Of a DNA stretch of 64,000 nt, positions 51,362 through 59,380 are shown piece after piece. The DNA is taken from the NCBI RefSeq assembly GCF_003254395.2, contig NC_037638.1, positions 10,352,086 through 10,416,085 on the forward strand, in the 5' to 3' direction. A model generated the notes under the pieces. That model saw nothing but the letters and a program-made list of their open reading frames with translations, had not been told where the DNA came from and ran no database searches. Each line of letters starts with the position of its first letter. The stretch's first letter is position 1. The stretch comes from Apis mellifera. Its lineage: Eukaryota; Arthropoda; Insecta; Hymenoptera; Apidae. Made by a program: the position numbers and the translations under genes.

Positions 51362-51409
<48 letters not shown>
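51355..51409. repeat. compound (GT)n-(TA)n microsatellite
   Basis: ATATATGTGTGTGTGT followed by about 17 TA units. Confidence 0.95.
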
Positions 51410-51410
<1 letters not shown>

Positions 51411-52229
51411 TTTACGATAGAAAAATAATACTGCGACCGCTTCAATTTTCCGCTTTGCTCAGCAAACGGTCGATCCCTCGCCATGTTTACCAATTTCCTT
51501 TTTTTTTTTTTTCATCGAATTTTATCGATATCTGAGAGGATCGAAGAGATGTATATATATATATACGAATTTAATAATTAGGAAAAATATTTCGAGACTG
51601 GACGATCTATTATATTTGCATATTTTTATTTTCGTATTGCAACAATTGCGTTACGCGTGATAATATTATCATGTATATGAATATTAACACGATAATCCAA
51701 TAATTCCGGCACATTTGATAAATTCGACGTTCGCCGAAATCCCCAGCGTGCCTTTATTGAACTTATTTTGAAAAGGGAAAAAAAAGAGAGAGAAAGAACC
51801 ATCGTATCCATATTCCTTTATATATATAAAAATCTATGTTACGAAAACAGGGGAGAGGACTCGCCTCTGAAATGTAGCTCACGCGGGAAGAAAAGCTCGA
51901 TCGATAAAAAGCGATTAAAAAAAGAAAACATTCTCGTGGATAAAGAGAGAGGGAGAGAAAATATCAACAATTTCCCGGTTTGTACGGAACGGCTTGAAGA
52001 CGAAGGAGGCGGAAACAACGAGATGGACGAATGGTTGTTGCGGTGGCAAGGATGGTGGTGGACGACAACGAGAGGCGAAACGAGAGGACGCGGCGGCGGC
52101 CACTAGCTGTTCGTTTAATAACTTGCGTCGGTGGCGAACGATAAATAATGCAGGAGACACCGTCGTCCCGATGTAATTAACGAGAACAGTCGATACCCGG
52201 TGTGTGTCACGTATGCGCGAACGAGCGCG

Positions 52230-52306
52230 TAGTCAATATTTGTCATTCGTTTTAACAAAAAGAACGTTACAAAACGGTCGAATGCTCCCCGTCCAAATAT
52301 TGACTA
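52230..52306. repeat. 77-bp inverted repeat / potential hairpin
   Basis: TAGTCAATATTTG (52230-52242) is the exact reverse complement of 52294-52306. Inside, CATTCG (52244-52249) pairs with CGAATG (52279-52284), and CGTTTT can alternatively pair with AAAACG. The 3' arm has a 9-base asymmetric bulge, so it is not an ideal pre-miRNA. It lies about 620 bp inside the intron from the bab exon. Confidence 0.6.
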
Positions 52307-52700
52307 TGCTCATTGACGTTCATTGATACTCTCAATTAGTGCACACCGTCGAAGCCGATCGCCGGGTAATTGGACCTCACCCGGCAAAAGGCTCGGTCTT
52401 CCCCGTCAGAGACGACGGTTTCGACGCTCGAAAACATTCGGAAACCGCGGCCCGGTAATTGGCCCCTAACCTACGATCTCTCGTAGCCTAGCCGTCGTCT
52501 AGCCGCTTTTTCCCCAATTATAAATTGCGCGCCACCAAGACTTTTTCTCCTCCTCGTTCTTTCCGACAATCAAAATTCGAAATTAACCAACTTTCGAAAA
52601 AACGCTTTTGGCGTCGATTGGTTCGATCATCGTCTCGAGTTTAGAAACAACGTCTACCTTACGATTTAACTTCGCCGCATGGATATAGATATATATATTT
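52307..52700. other. intron proximal to bab exon 1, complex sequence
   Basis: Non-repetitive sequence with GGTAATTGG occurring twice (about 52364 and 52455) and a CTACGA/TCGTAG short inverted repeat near 52472-52487. It could hold regulatory sites for the nearby exon or promoter. No coding signal. Confidence 0.4.
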
Positions 52701-52917
52701 CGAAACGAATATAAACGGGGCTTTCTCGTTGTTGTTTACGCGCGGTTTTTGTCGCGTATGTTTACCCTCGTTCGATTGTTGCGTGGACAAACGCGTTTCC
52801 CCTCCCCTCCCCTACTCTCGAGCCCCTCCCCCGCCGTTGCTCGTTTCGCCGGCGAGGCGATTTCCAAAATCCTACACCGAATATATTTCCCTTCGAGAGA
52901 AGAAAATGAAAGAAAAG

Positions 52918-52923
52918 ACTCAC
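52918..52923 (-). other. splice donor of bab coding exon 1
   Basis: On the minus strand the exon ends ...GAGGAAAGG and is followed by GTGAGT, a near-perfect donor. The cut falls after a complete Arg codon (phase 0), where the protein similarity to Bab ends (EMIREEER, then intron residues VSLFFHF). Reading continues open for about 160 bases into the intron, but that stretch loses all resemblance to the family. Confidence 0.9.
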
Positions 52924-53033
52924 CCTTTCCTCCTCGCGAATCATCTCGGCGATGCCAGGCTTGATCTCGAGATCGTCCCCGGGGTTCGGCGGGACGACGA
53001 TAGGTCCTGGCTGGGGGTGGTGTTGCTGCTGCT

Positions 53034-53067
<34 letters not shown>

Positions 53068-53892
53068 CACGGCGAGCTGCTGGCCATGGGCGGTCAGGTG
53101 GTTGACGGGCGCGTGGGGACCGGAAGTCACGTGGGGAGGCACGTGGTGAGCGGGTATGGAGTGCGAGCTCGGCTGGCCGGGCTGAGGGGGCGGCGGCGGC
53201 GGCGGCGGCAGGGGCAGCGATACCGGAAGTTCCTGGAGGTTGATCTGCGGGGTGACAGAGACGTTGGGCGTGCCCGGGGAGCCGAGGGAGCGCGGGGTCG
53301 AGCTGCTCGGCAGCATGCCGTGGATGTCGGGCACGATCACCCCGCCCCCCACCTGGCTCGGCTCCCCGTCGTCGGGGATGCTGGCCGAGCCGGGGATCCG
53401 GTCGGGGCTGCACGCGGGGGGCGACCTCTCGCCCGATATTCGGCGCCTCTTCTTCCTGTGAAGGGCGGCGCTGGCCGCCTCCTCGAGGTTCGATCTCGAC
53501 GCCAACTCGTGCTCGTTGTTCACGTCGGCCAGGCCCCGTATCTTGAGGCTCTCCGCCACCTTGAGGAGGGGGCCGATCTGCTCCTGGGACACGTTTATCT
53601 CCCCCTTGTACATGAACTCGACCGCGGCCTTGAGCTCGGGCCACTTGATGTCCTTCATGATGACGATCGGGTGCTGGCATGGATTGTCGAAGAAAAGGGC
53701 TTGGAAGTAGGGGCTGCACGCGGACAGTACCATCTTGTGCGCTTTCACGCTGTGCCCGTCGCAGGCGAGGGTCACGTCAACGAAACTCTCGCTCTGGAGA
53801 AGCTGGTCGAACACGTTGGTCAGATTCGTCTGGTAATTGTTCCACCGTAGGCAGAATTGCTGGGGCGACCCAGCCCCGCTTTGCTGCGTCAT
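52924..53892 (-). CDS. bab: bric-a-brac type BTB/POZ transcription factor, first coding exon
   Basis: This exon encodes the N-terminal 323 residues of a nuclear BTB-psq transcription factor. The BTB/POZ domain (about residues 11-125) starts with FCLRWNNYQ and carries FVDVTLACDG, HKMVLSACSPYFQ and GEINVSQEQIGPLLKVAE, the pattern of insect ttk-group BTB domains. This version is closest, from memory, to Bric-a-brac 1/2 rather than lola, broad or tramtrack. A basic patch RKKRRR (146-151) is a likely nuclear signal. A proline run (about 229-236) and a 15-glutamine tract (276-290) follow. The exon ends in IKPGIAEMIREEER, which in Drosophila Bab directly precedes the conserved psq helix-turn-helix and AT-hook region. 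BTB domains dimerise; Bab proteins bind A/T-rich DNA and act in limb, ovary and abdomen patterning. The ATG was chosen for its insect-like context (CAAAC before ATG) and position just before the BTB domain. An upstream in-frame ATG is discussed separately. The C-terminal exons are not in this window. bab1 versus bab2 orthology cannot be decided. Confidence 0.93.
53023..53067 (-). repeat. polyglutamine-coding CAG/CAA repeat in bab
   Basis: Fifteen consecutive Gln codons on the minus strand, 12 CAG and 3 CAA, followed by His-His-Pro. The CAA interruptions are spaced four codons apart, which should slow slippage. Polyglutamine tracts are common in insect transcription factors between the BTB and DNA-binding domains. 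Confidence 0.95.
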
Positions 53893-54505
53893 GTTTGCCG
53901 CGTCGAGAAATCTCGTCCTCCGGCCTCGCTCCTTTCTTCCTCTTCCGTTTCCGCTCCTCTCTCCCCTTCCTCCTCCTCCTCCTCCCACCCCGCTTCCCTC
54001 CTCCTCCGCCCCGACCTCCTCCTCCTCCTCCTCCTCCTCCGCCTCCTCCTCTTCCTCCTCTTCCTCCTCGTTCTCGCTCTCGTACTCGCTCCTCTCCACC
54101 TTCCTCCTCCTCCTCCTCCTCCTCCTCGCTAGTTCTCCTCCTCCTTCTTCTTTTTCCTCTTCTTCCGCTTTCCTCTTTCTCCTCCTCTTCCTCTTCTTCC
54201 TCTTCCTCCTCTTCCTCTTCCTCCTCTTCTTCCTCCCCCTCCGCCTCCCCCGCCTCCTTCGGCCTTTTGGCGCGCTTCCTTACGCGTTCCGCGGCCTCCT
54301 CTTTCGCTTTCACCCTTCCCTCCGTTTTTCGGTCGTCGAAACTTCTCTCGCCTCTCCCTCTCTCGACCGACCGGTCACCAACGAATTCTCAACAGCGAGG
54401 CCGCATCTGGAACAACACCACGTACACACAGCCACGCGCGAGACAAATACCACGCGCGTCCTTTCCTTCTCTTCTTTTCTCTTTTCTTTCCCCTCTTCTC
54501 TTGAT
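53893..54505 (-). other. probable bab 5' leader, purine-rich on the transcribed strand
   Basis: Directly upstream of the chosen start, the minus strand is almost pure GAG/GAA/AGG for about 350 bases, then more mixed. One frame stays open in phase with bab back to an ATG at 54099, giving a possible 69-residue Glu-rich then Gly/Arg-rich extension. A polypyrimidine tract at about 54505-54555 on the minus strand, followed by AAG dinucleotides, could be a splice acceptor feeding this leader. I infer a 5' UTR with an optional coding extension. No transcript evidence is available. Confidence 0.5.
53990..54260. repeat. (TCC/GGA)n-rich polypyrimidine-polypurine tract
   Basis: Plus strand is nearly continuous CTC/TCC/TTC for about 270 bases; the minus strand reads GAG/GAA/AGG. 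It explains the long Glu-, Ser- and Leu-rich open frames on both strands here. On the bab transcript it would be a purine-rich, exonic-enhancer-like leader. Confidence 0.85.
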
Positions 54506-54532
54506 TTCTTCGTTGGGGAGGGGGGAGAAGAG

Positions 54533-54552
54533 AAAAAAAAAAAAAAAAAAAA
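54533..54552 (-). other. poly-T tract, possible polypyrimidine part of a 5' UTR splice acceptor
   Basis: About 20 A on the plus strand, hence 20 T on the minus, followed on the minus strand by a C/T-rich run and then AACGAAG/ATCAAG. This is the layout of a 3' splice site upstream of the bab leader. A chance A-tract is the alternative. Confidence 0.3.
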
Positions 54553-54949
54553 ACTTTGCTCGCCTATCCGTCGAACGTGCACGGGATTCTTTCACCCGAG
54601 GATCTCGTCACCGATTTCATTTCTCTTTCTGATCCGATCTCTTTCCTTCCTTTCTTCCCTCTCTCTCCCTCTCTCCAAAGTTCGAAAATCCGAGTCCAGC
54701 GCGATTCACGATAACAAGAACAACACGACGATAGGGACGGGGCGCATCGTCAACACGACGCCGAGAATGCGAATCGACCGGTGATCCACGTCGCGTCGCG
54801 TCGCGGATTACGAGCCAACCGGCTGGCGTGGGCCAGCGCGCGCGCGCGCTCGCGCGCGACTTTCGAAAAAGGGGTGACAACACGGTGCGTTTCCACGCGC
54901 GCGCCACCGAGACCCGGGACGAGGATTAACTCTTCCTTCCACTTGTTTA

Positions 54950-54975
54950 TCTCTCTCTCTCTCTCTCTCTCTCTC
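54950..54975. repeat. (CT)n/(GA)n microsatellite upstream of bab
   Basis: Thirteen CT units. GA/CT tracts in insect promoters can bind GAGA factor and Pipsqueak-type proteins; function here is not shown. Confidence 0.9.
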
Positions 54976-55469
54976 CTTTTGTCTTCCGTCTCCCCGTAAA
55001 TACGATTTACGTATTACGTATTGTGTATTATGTCACGACGTATAACATTACGATTCTTACGATCGAAATTCACACGTGTGTTTTTCTTTTCTTTCACGAT
55101 TTTTCACAGTTTGTCCTCCCCGAAAACGGTCACGATCCTTTCTTCCTTCTCCCTTTTTTTTTTTTTCAAGAAGAATCGGAGGAGAGAAACGGTTTGTCGT
55201 TGTCCCAGAAGAGAGAAAAAAAAGTTCGTCGTCGAGCACCGAATTACGTGTACGTAATGTGTATGTATCGTATACGTTTTACGTGGACAACACAACAACA
55301 ACAACAACAACGACGACGACGATAATGACGAGGAGAAGAGAATCACACCGAGAAGAAGAAGAAGTAGAAGTAGAAGGGGGGGAGGGAGAAAAAAAAGAAA
55401 ACACTGAAAATAATTCTCTCGTTTACGGAGCACCAAAAAGTGATTCGATGAATCTTTCTCCTTCTCTCT

Positions 55470-55545
55470 GTCTCTCTCTCTCTCTCTCCCTTTGTATATC
55501 TCTATCTACCTATCTCTCTCTCTCTCTCTCTCTCTATCTCTATCT
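55470..55545. repeat. interrupted (CT)n tract
   Basis: Two CT arrays joined by TATC/TACC units immediately beside the GC-rich block. On the minus strand it is a (GA)n array downstream of the putative promoter. Confidence 0.85.
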
Positions 55546-56129
55546 CGATACGGGGAGGGAAAAACGTGCGCGCGGTTGTGTATGGCCGCGCGCGTTGCGG
55601 AGACCGATAGAGCGACACGACGAAGCGCGCACGATCTGCACCCCGTGACGAGCGCGTCGCAACTGAGAGGCTCGCCGCGGCGACGGCTCGCTCGAACGGC
55701 AGTAGAGAGGTCCGTGAGGCGGCCGAGCGCCGATACCGTGTGTTTGCCGCGGTGCGGGCGCCGACTCGGCGGGGCGGGAGGGTAGGGCGAGGGGAGCGGA
55801 GAGCGGTGGCGCGCGCGCGGGAGGGGGTAGGGCACGGCGAGAGAGGAAGAAGGAAGGGCGAGAGAGGGAGCGAGAGGCGCGCGGCGAAAGAGCGCGGGCG
55901 AGGCGGTGCGACAGGGACGGGCGCAGGCGGGACAAAGAACCGCGGAGTGGAGCCGGTGGGCGCGGGGCGGGGAGGGGTGGGGCGGCGGTGGGGGAGCGAG
56001 ACAGGTGTACGGGCGAGCGACGAGGAGCGAGGATGCCGCGGAGCGAGCCACGGGCGCGGGTGGAGGAACGCTCGCGCGCCCTCGCGCCCCGCTCCCCTCG
56101 CCCCGCCGCCGCATCGGCCAATCGCGAGC

Positions 56130-56137
56130 CTCACCTT
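56130..56137 (-). other. candidate splice donor of a non-coding bab 5' exon
   Basis: Minus strand reads AAG|GTGAG inside the GC-rich block. Paired with the acceptor-like tract near 54500 it would give an intron of about 1.6 kb in the 5' UTR. Only motif quality supports it. Confidence 0.25.
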
Positions 56138-56383
56138 CCGATCGGACGCGCCGACAGGCGCCGCCCCCCGAGACCGCCTAACGCCGCCTCTCCTTCTTTC
56201 TCCCTCGCGCGATCGGCCTTCTCTTCCCTCGGCCTCGCGCCTGCAAGAAGAGAAATTCTCCGCGGCGGCAGATCGGAGAGGAGAAGCCCGGCCGCCGATC
56301 GGCCTCCCGAAACTACGATCCACCGATGACGGCGAGAGGAGGTCACGGCGTGCACCGATGCCACCGGAGGTGGTGATCGCGGC

Positions 56384-56490
56384 GATGGTGGTGGTGGTGC
56401 TCTCGTGGTGGGTGCTCGTGGTGGTGGTGGTGGTGCTCTCGTGGTGGGTGCTGGTGGTGGTGGCGGTGGTGGCGGCGGTGGTGGTGGCCG
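56384..56490. repeat. (GGT)n-rich minisatellite with a 36-bp tandem duplication
   Basis: The segment containing GCTCTCGTGGTGGGTGCT occurs twice, starting at 56399 and 56435, embedded in GGT triplets. The 36-bp offset is a multiple of three, which keeps both long spurious frames open. Confidence 0.8.
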
Positions 56491-56829
56491 CCGCTCGAAC
56501 GTTGCTCGCGTTCCCGTTCCGGTTCGCGCCGCGTTCTCTCGCGGTCCTCCCATGTCCTTCTCTCCTCTCCTCTCTCTCGCTTTCTGCTCCTTCCCCCTTT
56601 CGCGATCTCCTCTCCCTTGGTGGCGGTCCCTCCATGTCGATCGCGATGTCGACGCTCGTTTCGAATATCGTCGTGCGGTACCGAGGTTTTTCTTTCTTTT
56701 ATTCCTTTGCTCTTTCTCGTAGCTTGCAACCGATTTCTTCGAGCAGGTCGCCTCCGCTCTCCTTCCCCCTTCCGCCGAGGAAACTGGCCACCAACCGGCG
56801 CGTTTCGTGCGCCGCCACCCCCTGAGACT

Positions 56830-58743
56830 TAAACGAGTGGATCCGCGCGATATATTCTTTACCCGAGTCTCCTCGGAATTTGAACGTTTCCTTACGTTCT
56901 TCTCTCTTCAGCGAAAATTCGATCGTAAGACGCGATACGTTCGAGAACGTAGTCTCGTGTTTTATAATTTTCCTTTTTCTTCTTCGATGAGAAGAAGAAG
57001 AAGAATATATATGGTATAAGAGAGAGAGAGAGAATGGTTCCACGGTTCGTGGAACGGGCTAATTTGATTGCAACGAGGGTGGAAACGATTATTTAACGAC
57101 AACGACGACGCGTCGAGGAACGTTTCCTCGAGATGGGGAAAAATATTAACGGGTCGTATTTAGGGAGTCGTGCTTCCCGATAACGGAGTTACGGTTCGCC
57201 GGTAGAAAGGAGAGATGGCCGACCTAATGAAATTAAGGGTACAAAGAGACGGTGCGCGTCTGTCCCTTCGACTCCGGCAGACACTCCTAAATGGCTATTA
57301 ACGCGAATTTTGGGACTATCTTGCATCTCCCTTCCACGCGGGGAGATCGCTCGATTAATTTTTTTCTCTCCTCCCCCGTCTTGGGGGCGCGGAACGAGGG
57401 GGAGAGGGTGGTCGACAATTCGACTCGAAACGCTAAGCAAGTACTTACGATACGACGTACCAGGTGTTTTGACGATAAATAATTGATATAGTATATGATA
57501 TAATTTGATAGGAAGAGAGAGAGAGACAAGTTTCGTACTGGAAAGAGCTAAATATAGATCGTTTTCTATAAGCGCTATATTCCTCGATTCGTTAAGTATC
57601 GTATTGCGGTATTGTTATTTTTCCATTTGGTAATATTATCAATCTTTATCGTTGTATATAATATTATTTGTCCCCGGCTTATTGCTTTTCGATTTAGATT
57701 ACAAATTAATATCGATAATATTCCAAGCCGAAGATTACGATAAACTTGCGACACTAAGATTCGAAACTAGGAAGAATATTATTCGCGCGTACGAACATTC
57801 AAACGAAAAAAGTGTTTATTTCGTGTTAAAAATTTGTCCACTTTCCTTTTCTTTCTCTCTCGATTTGTTTCATGATCGTGATTCGCTGTTCCCTCAAAGA
57901 CTTCGAGCATCGAATCAGATTTCCGCCGAATCTCTCCAACTCTTTGATTACGAATAAACTAACAACGTGTTGTTTCCAGCGACATCAATTGATTTAACGG
58001 AGTCGACAATGACAAAACGGCGGAGTAATTACTCGTAAATACGAATGCTCTTTTAAAAATCACGCTTGGCCGAGCTTAGAATCATTCTTCCATTCAAAAA
58101 CGTCCCAATTATCCAATGATTAACATCAGGCTTGTAACTCGACTTATCGAAAACTTGTCGAATTTGAAGAAGAGAAAACGTTGACCTTCGACGAAAGCAT
58201 TGAAGACGGGCGGAGAAGAATCACGGCAAATTGTTGATCCGGTATCGGTTTTTTTGTAACGCGGCATTATATTAAAAGCGTAAAAGCGCGAATCGAGCGT
58301 TTCAACTCGCAACGACACTCGCGGGACTCCCGAGGAAGGGAATATTGCACGATTTTTACGGGTGACGCCGCGTAAACGGGCGCGAGATTGCGTCACGATA
58401 AAAAAAGCGACGAGTCGAGCTCAACCGTAATTCGGAGATCTTTCTTCTTCTTCTTCTCGAAAGAATTAAACTTTGGATCCTTCTTCGGGAAAGAAATAGA
58501 GAGAGAGAGAGAAGAAGGATCGCTAATATTTCGATAAAGATTTCGTGGATGCGAGCATCGAATGCTCGTTAAAGGAGGGAGAGAGAGGAAAATGAGTTAT
58601 CACTCGAAAGCTGATCCCGTTTTTTTCTTCCGCGACGCGAGACGAGGAAACACTCGAACGGACGAGGAGATTTTCGAAAAAAAGAAAAAGAAAGGAGAGG
58701 GAAGAGAGAGAGAGAAATGAGAAACGGGCGCAGGTAGAGGCAG
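56830..58743. other. upstream of bab, no gene recognised
   Basis: Moderately A/T-rich sequence with short (GA)n arrays (about 57020, 57515, 58500). A 101-codon plus-strand frame at 57652-57957 has no recognised motif. It may be bab upstream intron, promoter-distal enhancer or intergenic DNA. Confidence 0.45.
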
Positions 58744-58853
58744 TATTCCGTTAAGCCGTGGATCATCGTAGGCGCGGGGGTGGCAGCGGCTATAACGCTC
58801 GTATTTCTCATATCGTTGATACTTTCAGCCGTGGCACAGGCCGAGAGAGCGCA
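58744..58853 (+). CDS. weak candidate exon encoding a hydrophobic segment
   Basis: Between an AG at 58742-58743 and a donor-like GTAAGG starting at 58854, one frame reads YSVKPWIIVGAG, then about 23 hydrophobic residues (VAAAITLVFLISLILSAVAQA), then ERAH. This resembles a transmembrane segment or signal anchor with mixed codon use, unlike the low-complexity frames around it. Against it: the sequence before the AG is purine-rich with no pyrimidine tract, there is no in-frame ATG (a TAG lies just upstream), and no partner exon was found. It may equally be conserved non-coding DNA; TCATAAA (58875-58881) follows closely. Confidence 0.15.
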
Positions 58854-59230
58854 TTGTAAGGGCGAGGCTGGCGGTCATAAATTTTACTACGTAATATTGT
58901 TTAACTGCAAACAGTATACTAACGCCCCCCCTCTTCCCTCCAACTCGCGGGGAATGGAAAAAAATTTCGATCCGAGGGGAGAGTCGCCCTTACGATCGAA
59001 AAAATTCGGACACGGACTCGTATCTCCGCTTACGAAAAAGAATAATCCGGAAGAAATGGCCTTATCCTTCTCCAAATGAAATGAAATAATGATAAAATAA
59101 AGTATCGGTTGTTTTTTCATTCCTTTCGAAAATTCTCTTCATCTTATATATTTTTCCAATATATATCGAAATCGTGGTTCGATTCAAGAAAAGAAAGAGA
59201 GAGAAGAGGCGAATCAACGGCTCGTTCGTG

Positions 59231-59380
59231 TACAGGGTGGCTGGAAAATTAGCCATTTGCCGAGTAATCGTTACTTGGCTGGGGCCGTTCCTCGCGGAAT
59301 TACAGGGACAGGCTTGCTGTACGTATTGTACAAGAACAGTGAGCAAAGAGAAATATTGATGATGCTGCCGCTGCCGTGTG
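59231..59380. repeat. possible dispersed-repeat fragment
   Basis: Begins TACAGGGTGGCTGGAAAA, reminiscent of the TACAGGGTG... termini seen on many insect dispersed repeats. Two plus-strand frames and one minus-strand frame are open across it without low complexity. No terminal repeat partner or target duplication was found, so the call is tentative. Confidence 0.25.

Larger units (their letters stand above)
47078..52160. other. bab intron 1: non-coding sequence before exon 1
   Basis: Includes a GACGA/GGCGA pentamer stretch (about 47908-47955), a C-run (48250-48262), (TA)n (48605-48644), (GGA)n (50358-50391), and a GT-TA compound array (51355-51409). Frames such as plus 47576-48007 are Arg-rich low complexity. 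No exon recognised. Confidence 0.55.
55570..56660 (-). promoter_or_regulatory. GC- and CpG-rich block, putative bab promoter or first exon
   Basis: About 1.1 kb of very GC-rich, CpG-dense sequence lies 1.7-2.8 kb upstream of the bab start, in contrast to the A/T-rich flanks. Both strands stay open for 360-377 codons here because stop codons are rare in such sequence; the translations are low-complexity Arg/Ala/Pro/Ser/Gly and not protein-like. A donor-like AAG|GTGAGG on the minus strand at 56135/56134 could end a non-coding first exon. I infer promoter plus 5' UTR exon from position and composition only. Confidence 0.4.

Noticed and set aside
52729..53850. 373-codon plus-strand open frame
   Set aside because: It is antisense to the bab coding exon; the bab frame has the conserved BTB domain, whereas this one translates to Leu/Arg/Gly runs produced by complementary codons.
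53679..54784. Plus-strand Ser/Leu/Phe-rich frames of more than 300 codons
   Set aside because: Produced by the (TCC/CTC)n tract and antisense to the bab leader; no complex sequence.
55502..56825. Long overlapping open frames on both strands (377 and 361 codons)
   Set aside because: They lie in a GC-rich, stop-poor block, overlap each other antisense and are low-complexity Arg/Ser/Pro/Gly with no domain.
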